Part shown: positions 24,388-30,915 of the stretch, one piece after another
Numbering within the stretch: the first letter of the stretch is position 1
How the letters are laid out: each line of letters starts with the position of its first letter
Source of the DNA: a virus
Reading direction: 5' to 3' (one strand)
IMG/VR virus record: IMGVR_UViG_3300034104_001340
Location: 1-57,080 of that record
DNA length: 57,080 bases
Made by a program: the position numbers and the translations under genes
Notes under the pieces: model-generated
What the model was told of the DNA's origin: nothing
Databases searched by the model: none
The model's input: the letters and a program-made list of their open reading frames with translations, nothing else

Positions 24388-24394
24388 CCACACC

Positions 24395-24420
24395 GGGGCC
24401 ACGGATGGCCCCTTTCCTTT
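24395..24420 (+). terminator. Rho-independent terminator after the first early gene
   Basis: GGGGCC (24395-24400), loop ACGGAT, GGCCCC (24407-24412), then TTTCCTTT. It begins 8 bases after the stop codon. The T-tract is interrupted, so termination may be partial. Confidence 0.7.
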
Positions 24421-24423
24421 ACC

Positions 24424-24438
24424 CCTAACATTGTTACC
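24424..24438 (+). promoter_or_regulatory. 15-bp palindrome, copy 2
   Basis: CCTAACATTGTTACC, intact core with the last two bases changed. It lies between the terminator and the next ATG (24456), in the short leader of that gene. Confidence 0.7.
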
Positions 24439-24455
24439 CCATTGGAGTTATACCC

Positions 24456-24872
24456 ATGTTTACACTTAACCAACCTGTATACGATAGCAGCTATAACCTT
24501 GTTACAGTCGAAGGCGCTACCGTTGATCTTTCCACCGTTGCCGCATGGTTTGCCGACTATGGCATCGACCGTTTCATGGTTTGCTTTGATGGCCACTTGG
24601 CGCAGGTTGAAGTATCTACCCACCCCAGTGTGCAAACCTGCTTGCAAGTAACTGTGCGCCGGGATGATACCGGGGAACCGATTGTAAGCATCAAGTACTA
24701 CATGGAGCTTCCTGTATCTCAGGCGCGCATTGAGTCTGCGCAGCACATTGCGCAGCATGCCGCATACATTGGTAGGTACTTTGCCACGCCGCCCACCGCT
24801 GAGAACCTCGACTCCATCGCGTACCACGCCCGCAAGATTGCGCACCTGCTTGACCAAATGCCCGCCAAGTAA
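24456..24872 (+). CDS. Early protein of unknown function
   Basis: 138 aa. The N-terminal half alternates strands (MFTLNQPVYDSSYNLVTVEG, FMVCFDGHLAQVEVS), and the C-terminal half is two helices (QARIESAQHIAQHAAYIGRY, LDSIAYHARKIAHLLDQM). No motif is recognised. A GGAG ribosome site precedes the ATG. The gene is bracketed by copies of the 15-bp palindrome and by terminators on both sides, so it forms its own transcription unit. Confidence 0.6.
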   Translation: MFTLNQPVYDSSYNLVTVEGATVDLSTVAAWFADYGIDRFMVCFDGHLAQVEVSTHPSVQTCLQVTVRRDDTGEPIVSIKYYMELPVSQARIESAQHIAQHAAYIGRYFATPPTAENLDSIAYHARKIAHLLDQMPAK

Positions 24873-24878
24873 CCCACC

Positions 24879-24893
24879 CCTAACATTGTTACC
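24879..24893 (+). promoter_or_regulatory. 15-bp palindrome, copy 3
   Basis: CCTAACATTGTTACC, identical to copy 2, lying between the stop codon at 24872 and the terminator hairpin. Confidence 0.7.
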
Positions 24894-24900
24894 CCTTCCA

Positions 24901-24926
24901 GCCCGGCCATTGTGCCGGGCTTTTTT
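24901..24926 (+). terminator. Strong Rho-independent terminator
   Basis: GCCCGGC (24901-24907) pairs with GCCGGGC (24914-24920), followed by six T. Seven GC-rich base pairs and an uninterrupted T-run make this the clearest terminator of the plus block. Confidence 0.9.
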
Positions 24927-24956
24927 GTGCCTGCGATTTCCTTACGTTGTACTCGC

Positions 24957-24971
24957 CCTAACATTGTTAGG
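24957..24971 (+). promoter_or_regulatory. 15-bp palindrome, copy 4 (perfect)
   Basis: CCTAACATTGTTAGG. With flanks it is the 19-mer GCCCTAACATTGTTAGGCC, whose exact reverse complement lies at copy 5. Confidence 0.75.
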
Positions 24972-24993
24972 CCTTGCGCCATGCAGCCCGCGC

Positions 24994-25061
24994 GCAGAGA
25001 CCAGTGACTTCGCAGGTGAGTGGGTTTCGGTGCTGCATGGTGTGCAGAGACCAGTGACTTC
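24994..25061 (+). repeat. 18-bp direct repeat
   Basis: GCAGAGACCAGTGACTTC occurs at 24994-25011 and 25044-25061, 50 bp apart, nearly five helical turns. Both copies lie between the inverted palindromes at 24957 and 25088. No reading frame crosses them. Confidence 0.75.
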
Positions 25062-25087
25062 ACCCGTGGTAGGACTGCGCAACGAGG

Positions 25088-25102
25088 CCTAACAATGTTA
25101 GG
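25088..25102 (-). promoter_or_regulatory. 15-bp palindrome, copy 5 (perfect, opposite orientation)
   Basis: CCTAACAATGTTAGG, the reverse complement of copy 4; the identity extends to 19 bp. It is followed at once by GCTTGACA. Confidence 0.75.
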
Positions 25103-25152
25103 GCTTGACAATGACGACCCACACACCCCTTTTACATAGTGCAAATCAAGGA

Positions 25153-25503
25153 CTTACGCGAAGTTTGCGAATCGTTCTCACCTAGGCGTAAGAAAGTTAG
25201 GAAGCTAAAAACGGGTTCTTACGCGCTAAGTTGTTGATTTGGCTGAGGAATTGGTAATGTTAGAATGTAAGACAAAAAAAAGGGTATGAAACCTTACGTG
25301 TCAAGTTGTGCAACTTAGCACTGTCAATATATACAGTGTAAAGTCTCGCAGGGGGGTTATATACTTTTATCTTAAAAAGATGACATTCTAACATTACACA
25401 TTTTTACATAAGTAAATCAACAACTTGCAACCGAAAACGACGTAAGAAAACGCGTAGATTTTGCCCTCTTTTTCTTACACTATTACGCAAATTCTCTTAC
25501 GCG
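25153..25503. repeat. Nested inverted repeats sharing one centre (candidate replication origin)
   Basis: Six pairs of inverted arms share nearly the same centre (25,325-25,333): CACTGT/ACAGTG (25319, 25333), a 15-bp pair GTAATGTTAGAATGT at 25254 and its complement at 25383, a 13-bp pair AAGTTGTTGATTT at 25228 and 25414, TTCTTACG/CGTAAGAA (25216, 25441), GTAAGAAA/TTTCTTAC (25188, 25471), and TTTGCG/CGCAAA (25164, 25486). The 15-bp arms contain a half-site of the 15-bp palindrome. The region is non-coding and AT-rich. Such a long dyad fits an origin or a protein-assembly site. Confidence 0.65.
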
Positions 25504-25625
25504 CACTCCTGCCTCCACCTCGAACCCTATTCCTTACGTTGTAGTCTGATATACTGATTCACTTCCTTACGTTGTACTACACCGTAAGCTTTTTCCGTAT
25601 TCTGCAAACCGACCTCACAGAACAC

Positions 25626-25654
25626 TTGATCCATTCAGCTTTTTAGAGTATAAT
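25626..25654 (+). promoter_or_regulatory. Sigma70-type promoter of the early operon
   Basis: TTGATC (25626-25631), a 17-bp spacer, then TATAAT (25649-25654), a perfect -10 box. It lies about 90 bp upstream of the first gene of the long early operon, and palindrome copy 6 falls in the transcribed leader, where bound protein could block elongation or initiation. Confidence 0.75.
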
Positions 25655-25707
25655 ATACAAAATGGAGTTATATCTGTACAGAACGCGATCTACCCAGTGC
25701 CAACCCC

Positions 25708-25722
25708 CCTAACAATGTTAGG
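25708..25722 (-). promoter_or_regulatory. 15-bp palindrome, copy 6 (perfect)
   Basis: CCTAACAATGTTAGG, about 55 bp downstream of the TATAAT box and 22 bp before the ATG at 25745. An operator position. Confidence 0.75.
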
Positions 25723-25744
25723 CCCAACAACGAGGAGCAACGAG

Positions 25745-25894
25745 ATGAGCAACGACAAGACACTAGCAGAGCAGCTGCTGTTCCAACTGCAATTCATGGG
25801 CATGATGCTGATGGTTGGCAGACAAGAGGAGGCCGACACGGCATACCAGAAAGCACTCACTCTTGCAAAAGAGCTTATCAAGGCGGGGCACTAA
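25745..25894 (+). CDS. Small early helical protein
   Basis: 49 aa from the ATG at 25745, which has GAGGAG upstream; the in-frame extension to 25697 would read through the palindrome and has no ribosome site. The sequence is a helical hairpin (LAEQLLFQLQFMGMMLMVGR, then a second helix ending LAKELIKAGH) with a short Met-rich hydrophobic run. No family is recognised. First gene after the early promoter. Confidence 0.6.
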   Translation: MSNDKTLAEQLLFQLQFMGMMLMVGRQEEADTAYQKALTLAKELIKAGH

Positions 25895-25896
25895 CC

Positions 25897-26112
25897 ATGA
25901 ACGACAACAGCACAGCAGTGTGCAGCGACTGCGGCGACACCTACAGCAAGGAGCGCTGGAAGCTTGGGTACTACACCTGCCACCCATGCGGCGAGGAGCA
26001 TGCAGTCAACGTGCGAGCCGGGTGGTGCATAGCGCCGATGAACAAGAGCAACTACATCCTGATAACCGACAGAGCAGTGCTGGCACAACTCAACCCCAAG
26101 AGGACAACGTGA
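25897..26112 (+). CDS. Small zinc-binding early protein
   Basis: 71 aa. CSDCGDTYSKERWKLGYYTC, then HPCGEEHA, give two CxxC pairs of a zinc ribbon. The C-terminal half (SNYILITDRAVLAQLNPKRT) resembles a short alpha/beta segment common in small phage proteins of this type. The stop overlaps the next start as TGATG. Likely a nucleic-acid- or protein-binding accessory; not identified further. Confidence 0.6.
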   Translation: MNDNSTAVCSDCGDTYSKERWKLGYYTCHPCGEEHAVNVRAGWCIAPMNKSNYILITDRAVLAQLNPKRTT

Positions 26113-26375
26113 TGAAAGTATATGTACTGCTCGAAAGTAAATACGGAGGCTCGCTGGAGTTAGCAGGTGTCTACGCCACCCGAGGTGCAGCCGGTGAGGC
26201 TGTGATTGACTCGGTACAGGAGATGCGAGGTTGCGAATACAACTGCGAGGTGCAAGAGCGCGAGGTAGTCGAAGAAAAAGACCGTTGTATAGAGTGCGCG
26301 GTTGAGTTGGTTGACGGCGGGGGTTGGGGGTACTGCCCCACATGCGCGCCTCCGTGGAGGAAGTGTGATGAGTAG
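26112..26375 (+). CDS. Small early protein with C-terminal zinc ribbon
   Basis: 87 aa from the ATG at 26112, overlapping the previous stop. The N-terminus (MKVYVLLESKYGGSLELAGV) is a strand-rich segment, and CIECAVEL ... YCPTCAPPW forms two CxxC pairs. The alternative, longer frame upstream overlaps two genes and is not supported. Function unknown; it is the third small gene of a coupled trio. Confidence 0.6.
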   Translation: MKVYVLLESKYGGSLELAGVYATRGAAGEAVIDSVQEMRGCEYNCEVQEREVVEEKDRCIECAVELVDGGGWGYCPTCAPPWRKCDE

Positions 26376-26432
26376 AACAAAACAACGCGAGATTCGGTAA
26401 ACCGAAACTAACTAACCAAGAGGAGCAACAAC

Positions 26433-27296
26433 ATGGGCTTTGGAATAGACGGACGTGACCTACCACTACTGCGTAGCTATGCGCGGGCGAAAGTGCAGTA
26501 CGACAGCATCGTGCCGATCAGGGGTACTAACAATGTTAGGCCACTAGGTGACAGGCGCAAGCATCACCAGCGCATAGAGGTAGCCAAGCGCAACGGAGCA
26601 GGTGCAGCAGGGTTGGCGTGCGTGCTGTACAGCACGGCGTGTGTGACTTACTACGAGGACGGGACGCTACATCTTGCACACGGCGGCTACATATCGCAAA
26701 GCACCTGCACATTCATCAACCGTGTAGCACCTGTCTCAGGTGTGCGGATGGACAAGCAGCGAGACTGCCTCGTGGTGCGCATCAATGGCGGTGAGTACAA
26801 GTGCGGCAAGGATGGGCTGTGGCTTAAGTATGACGAGACAGCCACGGGTTACAAGCCAATAGACCCCGAGCCGTTCAAGGTCACACTTGTCAACCGCGTT
26901 GCTATGCGCGAGGTGAAGAAGCAGTACGCTGCCTTCATGCAGTATGCCGTAGGTCTGGGCAAGCTGACGCAGTGGGACAGGCCTGAGAAGGAGGGCCACC
27001 GTTGGATAGATGAGGGGGACTTGCTCAACTGTATGCGGGGTGAGGACATAGATCAGTGGGCGTGGGCATACCCGAGACTCTTGCTGTCAGCAGGCTCGTA
27101 CCGCCAGAGCTTCGACTACCAAGCGGGGTACTGGAGGCGCGGGGACTCCCTGTGGGTGTGTGACAAGAAGCGACTCGATGCCCAGCTGACCCACATGGTG
27201 AAGAAGGCATATGCAAGCGAAGTGCTCGTGCGTGAGACGCTACCACTAGGTGTGCATAAGAAAGATGCAAACTATAGGTACAACCGGGAGGTGTGA
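26433..27296 (+). CDS. Early protein of unknown function, 287 aa
   Basis: Start supported by AGAGGAGCAACAAC. The N-terminal 35 residues (DLPLLRSYARAKVQYDSIVP) are followed by a beta-rich middle with GTLHLAHGGYISQSTCTFIN and several Cys, and a Trp-rich C-terminal half (GHRWIDEGD, QWAWAYPRL, GYWRRGDSLW). No known domain is recognised. A copy of the 15-bp palindrome lies inside the gene and encodes TNNVRP. Confidence 0.6.
   Translation: MGFGIDGRDLPLLRSYARAKVQYDSIVPIRGTNNVRPLGDRRKHHQRIEVAKRNGAGAAGLACVLYSTACVTYYEDGTLHLAHGGYISQSTCTFINRVAPVSGVRMDKQRDCLVVRINGGEYKCGKDGLWLKYDETATGYKPIDPEPFKVTLVNRVAMREVKKQYAAFMQYAVGLGKLTQWDRPEKEGHRWIDEGDLLNCMRGEDIDQWAWAYPRLLLSAGSYRQSFDYQAGYWRRGDSLWVCDKKRLDAQLTHMVKKAYASEVLVRETLPLGVHKKDANYRYNREV
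26526..26540 (-). promoter_or_regulatory. 15-bp palindrome, copy 7 (inside a gene)
   Basis: ACTAACAATGTTAGG, one arm base changed. It lies in codons 32-36 of the 287-aa gene. Confidence 0.7.
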
Positions 27297-27297
27297 G

Positions 27298-27426
27298 ATG
27301 AGCAACTGGAAACTGATAGCCCTAACATTGTTAGTCAGTATGGCGTTAGCGGCGGGCATTGCATGTGCAGTGTTCGTACTGTTCGCATTGGGTGACAGCA
27401 TCTTTGCTGTAGGGAAGGGGATGTAA
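27298..27426 (+). CDS. Small single-span membrane protein
   Basis: 42 aa (MSNWKLIALTLLVSMALAAG, then AVFVLFALGDSIFAVGKGM). After WK it is a continuous hydrophobic helix, so it is an inner-membrane peptide with a short N-terminal tail. It starts two bases after the previous stop with GGGAGGTGTG upstream. The palindrome copy at 27321 encodes ALTLLV in a different frame from the other genic copies. Function unknown; it directly precedes the MoxR/VWA cassette. Confidence 0.6.
   Translation: MSNWKLIALTLLVSMALAAGIACAVFVLFALGDSIFAVGKGM
27321..27335 (+). promoter_or_regulatory. 15-bp palindrome, copy 8 (inside a gene)
   Basis: CCTAACATTGTTAGT, last base changed. It is read in a different codon frame from copies 7, 9 and 10, so protein constraint does not explain it. 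Confidence 0.7.
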
Positions 27427-27460
27427 CGGGGAGTTAAGTAGTAAAAGCAGTACCTAAACC

Positions 27461-27480
27461 AATGTAGGGTTTCCTACATT
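27461..27480. promoter_or_regulatory. 8-bp inverted repeat upstream of the MoxR gene
   Basis: AATGTAGG (27461-27468), four-base spacer GTTT, CCTACATT (27473-27480). It lies in the 74-bp gap before the MoxR-like gene, 20 bp from the ATG. No T-run follows in either direction, so it is more likely an operator or a leader hairpin than a terminator. The sequence differs from the 15-bp palindrome. Confidence 0.6.
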
Positions 27481-27500
27481 CAACCAACGAGGATACAAGC

Positions 27501-28577
27501 ATGACCGCACAATCAATCGCAACTGAGCGTTACACCGTAACTCTGGCACAGGCAGCGAGCCTTATCCTTGCTTGCCCGGGCAACAGATACTTCCTGCGTG
27601 GCGAGCCGGGCATCGGCAAGTCGAGCATCATCAAGGAGCTTCAAGCCAAGACAGGATATCGCGCAGCATACATCGACTGCCCCAACATGGACTTGGGTGA
27701 CATAGCAATGCCGGTGATCGACCATGAGAGTAGGACAACCAAGTACTACCCCAACGGGCGCTTTCAGCTGCAACACGGCGAGCCAGTCATCATCATGCTG
27801 GACGAGTTCACCAAGGCCGCTGACCCGGTGAAGAACATGCTGCACCCACTACTCGAAGTGCATAACCCGCGCTTGGGTGATGTGAGTCTGCCCGCAGGTA
27901 GCATCGTGTTCCTGACTGGTAACTTAGACAGTGACGGCGTGGGTGACTCCTTGCTTGCACATAGCAAGATGCGCGTAACCGAGGTAGAGGTCGGTAAGCC
28001 TGACTCCGACCAATGGTTGCAGTGGGCCTCGGGCGCTGGCATCGACCCGGCTGTGATGGCGTGGGTGTACCGCAACCCCCATGCGCTTGCTTCATACCGT
28101 GACGGTGACCAAGACGGCAACCCCTACATCTTCCATCCGAACAAGGTGCAAGGTGCTGTAGTCACGCCGCGTACGCTGGAGCTTGGGTCTAACATTGTTA
28201 GGGCACGTGAGAACTTCGATGCGGGGGCATTGCAGGCTGCGCTTGTGGGTACGATCGGTGCCGCAGCTGCGGGTAGCTTGGCTGCCTTCATTGCACATCA
28301 GGACTCACTGCCGCCGTACGAGCAGATCATCAAGCATCCTGATACGACCAAGGTGCCCGAGGAGCCGGGTGCGCTTAGCGTTCTTGTCTTTGGTGCCATC
28401 GAGAGGATCAAGCATAGAGACGAGGTCACGGCGCTGCTCAAGTACTTCGGGCGTGCAGATGTCGAGTGGCAGACTATCTTCAACGTGACGCTGGTGCGCA
28501 ACAAGACCAAGGCTAGCTTCGGATACAACTGCAAGGCGTTTGCTGATTGGGTCACCAAGAATCAGGACTTGCTGTAA
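27501..28577 (+). CDS. MoxR-like AAA+ ATPase
   Basis: 358 aa. Walker A at 34-41 (GEPGIGKS), Walker B at 97-102 (IIMLDE), sensor-1 Asn at 141 (VFLTGN). The order and the FTKA after DE fit the MoxR branch of AAA+ proteins, which act with VWA-domain partners as chaperone-like remodelling machines or in metal insertion. The partner follows directly (28600). A palindrome copy lies at codons 230-234. The dyad at 27461 and ACGAGGATACA precede the start. The target is unknown. Confidence 0.85.
   Translation: MTAQSIATERYTVTLAQAASLILACPGNRYFLRGEPGIGKSSIIKELQAKTGYRAAYIDCPNMDLGDIAMPVIDHESRTTKYYPNGRFQLQHGEPVIIMLDEFTKAADPVKNMLHPLLEVHNPRLGDVSLPAGSIVFLTGNLDSDGVGDSLLAHSKMRVTEVEVGKPDSDQWLQWASGAGIDPAVMAWVYRNPHALASYRDGDQDGNPYIFHPNKVQGAVVTPRTLELGSNIVRARENFDAGALQAALVGTIGAAAAGSLAAFIAHQDSLPPYEQIIKHPDTTKVPEEPGALSVLVFGAIERIKHRDEVTALLKYFGRADVEWQTIFNVTLVRNKTKASFGYNCKAFADWVTKNQDLL
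28188..28202 (+). promoter_or_regulatory. 15-bp palindrome, copy 9 (inside the MoxR gene)
   Basis: TCTAACATTGTTAGG, first base changed, encoding SNIVR. Confidence 0.7.
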
Positions 28578-28599
28578 CCACAACTACGAGGAACAAAAC

Positions 28600-29874
28600 A
28601 TGAACGCAGCGGTTGAGCTGGACAAAGTAGAACGCAAGTACAAGCGGGTGCGCATCTCCATCATGCGTGATGCAACCTTCATGGCGGTAGGGCCGGTGAT
28701 GCGGCTCGGCAAGCAGTACATCGTGGATGACTTCCCGACAGCGTGTACTGACGGTGTGAACGAGAGATACGGGCGTGCCTTCGTGCGCGCATTGGAGGAG
28801 AAGCCCCTCGGGTTTGTGATATTGCATGAGACTTACCACAAGCTGTGCAGGCACATCAGTATCTATCGCAAGCTGTGGGAGGAGGATGCATGGCGAGCCA
28901 ACATGGCGACTGACTATTGGATCAACCTGAAGCTGGACAAGCTGAGCAAGACCTGCAACCTGCTCGAGATGCCACGCTACACCGAGGCACTGCTGGCACT
29001 GCTCACACCCAAGCAGCGGGCTGCGCTTGATGCAGAAGGTAAGGGGCTGGGGGATTACTTCGGCTTACTTGACTACAAGTATGACGGCATGACTGTGGTT
29101 GAGATATTTAGGGCACTGAAAGAAGAACAGAAGGAGCGCGGGGAGGGTGGTGAAGGCGAAGGCCCGAGCGGCTTCGATGACCACGACTGGGAAGGTGGTG
29201 ACTCCATACCCAAGGAGGAGCAGGAGAAGATGCGCGAGGAAGTTGAGCGTGCTATCCGTGAGGGCCAGATGCTTGCCAAGAAGTACGGCGCAGACTCGGC
29301 AGGTGCAGAGTTGGGCTTCGATGATCTGCTTAAGCCCAAGGTGGACTGGCGTGCGCAGCTGCGTGACTTCGTGCGTAGCACATGCCGCAAGATGGAGCAG
29401 AGCACATGGCGTAGGCCCAACAGGCGCTTCCTGCACCAAGGCATCATCATGCCCACCATGCAAGGCAAGCAGATCAAGTCGCTCGGTGTATGCGTGGATG
29501 CGTCAGGCTCGATGTTCTGTGGTAGCCCTACGCCGTTCAAGCGTGTGATGAGCGAGATTGATGGGCTGACCAAGCAGTTGGGTATCGACACGCTGCACTT
29601 GATCTACTGGGATGGTGCTGTGTGCGCACATGAGACGTACACGCCGACATCGGTAGGTGGCTGGCTCAAGGCAACGCAGCCGCGTGGGGGTGGGGGTACT
29701 GACCCCGCGTGTATCTCCCCGTGGCTTAAGGAGAAGGGCATCAAGCTGGATGCAGCTGTGGTGCTGACTGATGGCGAGGTGCCGGGTTGGGGGCAGTGGA
29801 CGGTGCCGGTGCTGTGGCTCATTACGGGCAAGGCAACGGCGAGTGTGGGTAAGACTATTCGTGTGGAGGACTGA
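28600..29874 (+). CDS. DUF2201-type protein: metallopeptidase-like plus VWA domain
   Basis: 424 aa from the ATG at 28600 (ACGAGGAACAAAAC upstream). Residues 76-80 are HETYH, an HExxH zinc site, with RANMATDYWINLKL as the usual following helix. After an acidic Glu/Gly-rich linker, a VWA-like domain begins near 292 with the MIDAS motif DASGS at 300-304 and later TDGEVPG. This is the DUF2201 arrangement. With the MoxR ATPase it forms the classic MoxR-VWA pair. Whether it cleaves a substrate or only binds metal cannot be seen. Short gap (22 bp) implies one operon. Confidence 0.85.
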   Translation: MNAAVELDKVERKYKRVRISIMRDATFMAVGPVMRLGKQYIVDDFPTACTDGVNERYGRAFVRALEEKPLGFVILHETYHKLCRHISIYRKLWEEDAWRANMATDYWINLKLDKLSKTCNLLEMPRYTEALLALLTPKQRAALDAEGKGLGDYFGLLDYKYDGMTVVEIFRALKEEQKERGEGGEGEGPSGFDDHDWEGGDSIPKEEQEKMREEVERAIREGQMLAKKYGADSAGAELGFDDLLKPKVDWRAQLRDFVRSTCRKMEQSTWRRPNRRFLHQGIIMPTMQGKQIKSLGVCVDASGSMFCGSPTPFKRVMSEIDGLTKQLGIDTLHLIYWDGAVCAHETYTPTSVGGWLKATQPRGGGGTDPACISPWLKEKGIKLDAAVVLTDGEVPGWGQWTVPVLWLITGKATASVGKTIRVED

Positions 29875-29876
29875 GT

Positions 29877-30128
29877 ATGAAAGTGAAGATGAACATAGGT
29901 GGGCGTAGCTTGGTGGTGCCAATGGAGACCGCCGAGGAGATCATGGAGCTTGCGTTCCGTTACGGAGAGGAGTGTGAGCAGAAGTGGAACCGCGCTGTGG
30001 ATGGCGTAGAGGCTTACTACTCCACGCATGTGTACGAGATCAACCCATCGGAGTTCAAGTTCTCGCTGGACGTTATTACAGAAGGGCAGTATCAGATGTA
30101 CAAGTTGGCAGGCAAACCTAAAAACTAA
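29877..30128 (+). CDS. Small protein in the MoxR/VWA cassette
   Basis: 83 aa, starting two bases after the VWA gene stop. MKVKMNIGGRSLVVPMETAE is a strand-helix start; the middle is acidic and the end is VITEGQYQMYKLAGKPK. No family is recognised. Tight spacing suggests it works with, or is coexpressed with, the VWA protein. Confidence 0.6.
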   Translation: MKVKMNIGGRSLVVPMETAEEIMELAFRYGEECEQKWNRAVDGVEAYYSTHVYEINPSEFKFSLDVITEGQYQMYKLAGKPKN

Positions 30129-30142
30129 ACGAGGATACACGT

Positions 30143-30490
30143 ATGAAAGACGGTCGCAAAAACAAGACGTTCAAAACTGTATGCAGTCAGAACATGAAGT
30201 CCCTGTGGAGCACTATGGCACCAGAGGAGCGAGCTGTACGGCTGGAGAAGATGCGCATAGCAAGAGACGTTGCACGCGCAGCGAGGAAAGCTGCGAAGCA
30301 AGAGGTCGCAGTTGTTCAAGTAGAGCAGCTGGCGTTGCCGTTGGTGCAGCAGGAGTACACGCCATCCACTCACGCGATGGAGGAAGCAATGGCAGCACTA
30401 GACATCCTTGTACAGGTAACGAGTACCGTGCTTGGGGTGACACTGAACCAACAACAGGCCGCTGAGTTCTGGGCCAACAGACTGAAGTAA
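30143..30490 (+). CDS. Small basic helical protein
   Basis: 115 aa. The first 65 residues are basic (GRKNKTFKTVCSQNMKSLWS, then VARAARKAAKQEV) and probably bind nucleic acid; the rest is a helical pair ending LNQQQAAEFWANRLK. The leader AACGAGGATACA is identical to those of the MoxR gene and the 283-aa gene. Function unknown. Confidence 0.6.
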   Translation: MKDGRKNKTFKTVCSQNMKSLWSTMAPEERAVRLEKMRIARDVARAARKAAKQEVAVVQVEQLALPLVQQEYTPSTHAMEEAMAALDILVQVTSTVLGVTLNQQQAAEFWANRLK

Positions 30491-30500
30491 GGAGAAGCAC

Positions 30501-30890
30501 ATGGGGTACAGAAGTAGCATCAAAGCGGCGTTCTACCCGCAGAAAAACGAGGACTTTGCGCTTATCAAACTGTGGGTGGACGAGCACATCATGAGGACGC
30601 AAGACTTTTGGCCCTACCGCATAGCGAAGCGGAGTGGGTCTAGGTTCATCTTGTTCGAGATTGATGACGTTAAGTGGTACGACAACTTCCCAGAGGTGAT
30701 TGCTTTCAACAATGCGTTAGTCGAGTTCGAGGATATGTTCGGAAATGGAAAAGACACTGACGCACCTAGGGCTTTTATGGAGTTTATCCGACTTGGTGAA
30801 GACCCTACTGATGTAGAAGAACGCAGCTCGGATAGCTTTGAAGTGCTGCAGCTGGTGCGGCACATGAACGTAGACGAAGACGTAGAGTAA
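30501..30890 (+). CDS. Conserved phage protein of unknown function
   Basis: 129 aa. It begins MGYRSSIKAAFYPQKNEDFA and has FILFEIDDVKWYDNFPEV and ALVEFEDMFG, an alpha/beta pattern I have seen in phage proteins without a known role. The C-terminus is acidic (MNVDEDVE). It has a GGAG ribosome site and no membrane or metal motif. Confidence 0.6.
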   Translation: MGYRSSIKAAFYPQKNEDFALIKLWVDEHIMRTQDFWPYRIAKRSGSRFILFEIDDVKWYDNFPEVIAFNNALVEFEDMFGNGKDTDAPRAFMEFIRLGEDPTDVEERSSDSFEVLQLVRHMNVDEDVE

Positions 30891-30915
30891 CAACCAACTA
30901 AACGAGGATACACAT

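Larger units (their letters stand above)
24938..25588. repeat. CTTACG iterons, including three 14-bp copies
   Basis: TTCCTTACGTTGTA occurs exactly at 24938, 25530 and 25563. The hexamer CTTACG or its complement CGTAAG occurs ten times (24941, 25153, 25187, 25218, 25293, 25441, 25496, 25533, 25566, 25583), against about 0.3 expected by chance. Both orientations occur. Such iterated sites are typical of initiator or regulator binding arrays. Confidence 0.7.
24873..25744. other. 870-bp AT-rich control region, candidate origin
   Basis: No gene is present. In order it holds a palindrome copy, a strong terminator, palindrome copies in inverted orientation flanking an 18-bp direct repeat, a nested dyad centred near 25,327, ten CTTACG/CGTAAG elements, a consensus promoter and a further palindrome. 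Base composition falls sharply to AT-rich from about 25,190 to 25,680. This density of repeats next to the divergence point is what phage replication origins and early control regions look like. Confidence 0.6.

Noticed and set aside
25105-25135. TTGACA directly after palindrome copy 5 as a promoter -35
   Set aside because: No acceptable -10 hexamer lies 15-19 bp downstream; the only TA-rich hexamer is 22 bp away.
26368-26400. Ten-codon frame MSRTKQREIR before the 287-aa gene
   Set aside because: No ribosome site of its own beyond the previous gene end, and no match to a nearby gene start, unlike the two duplicated starts reported.
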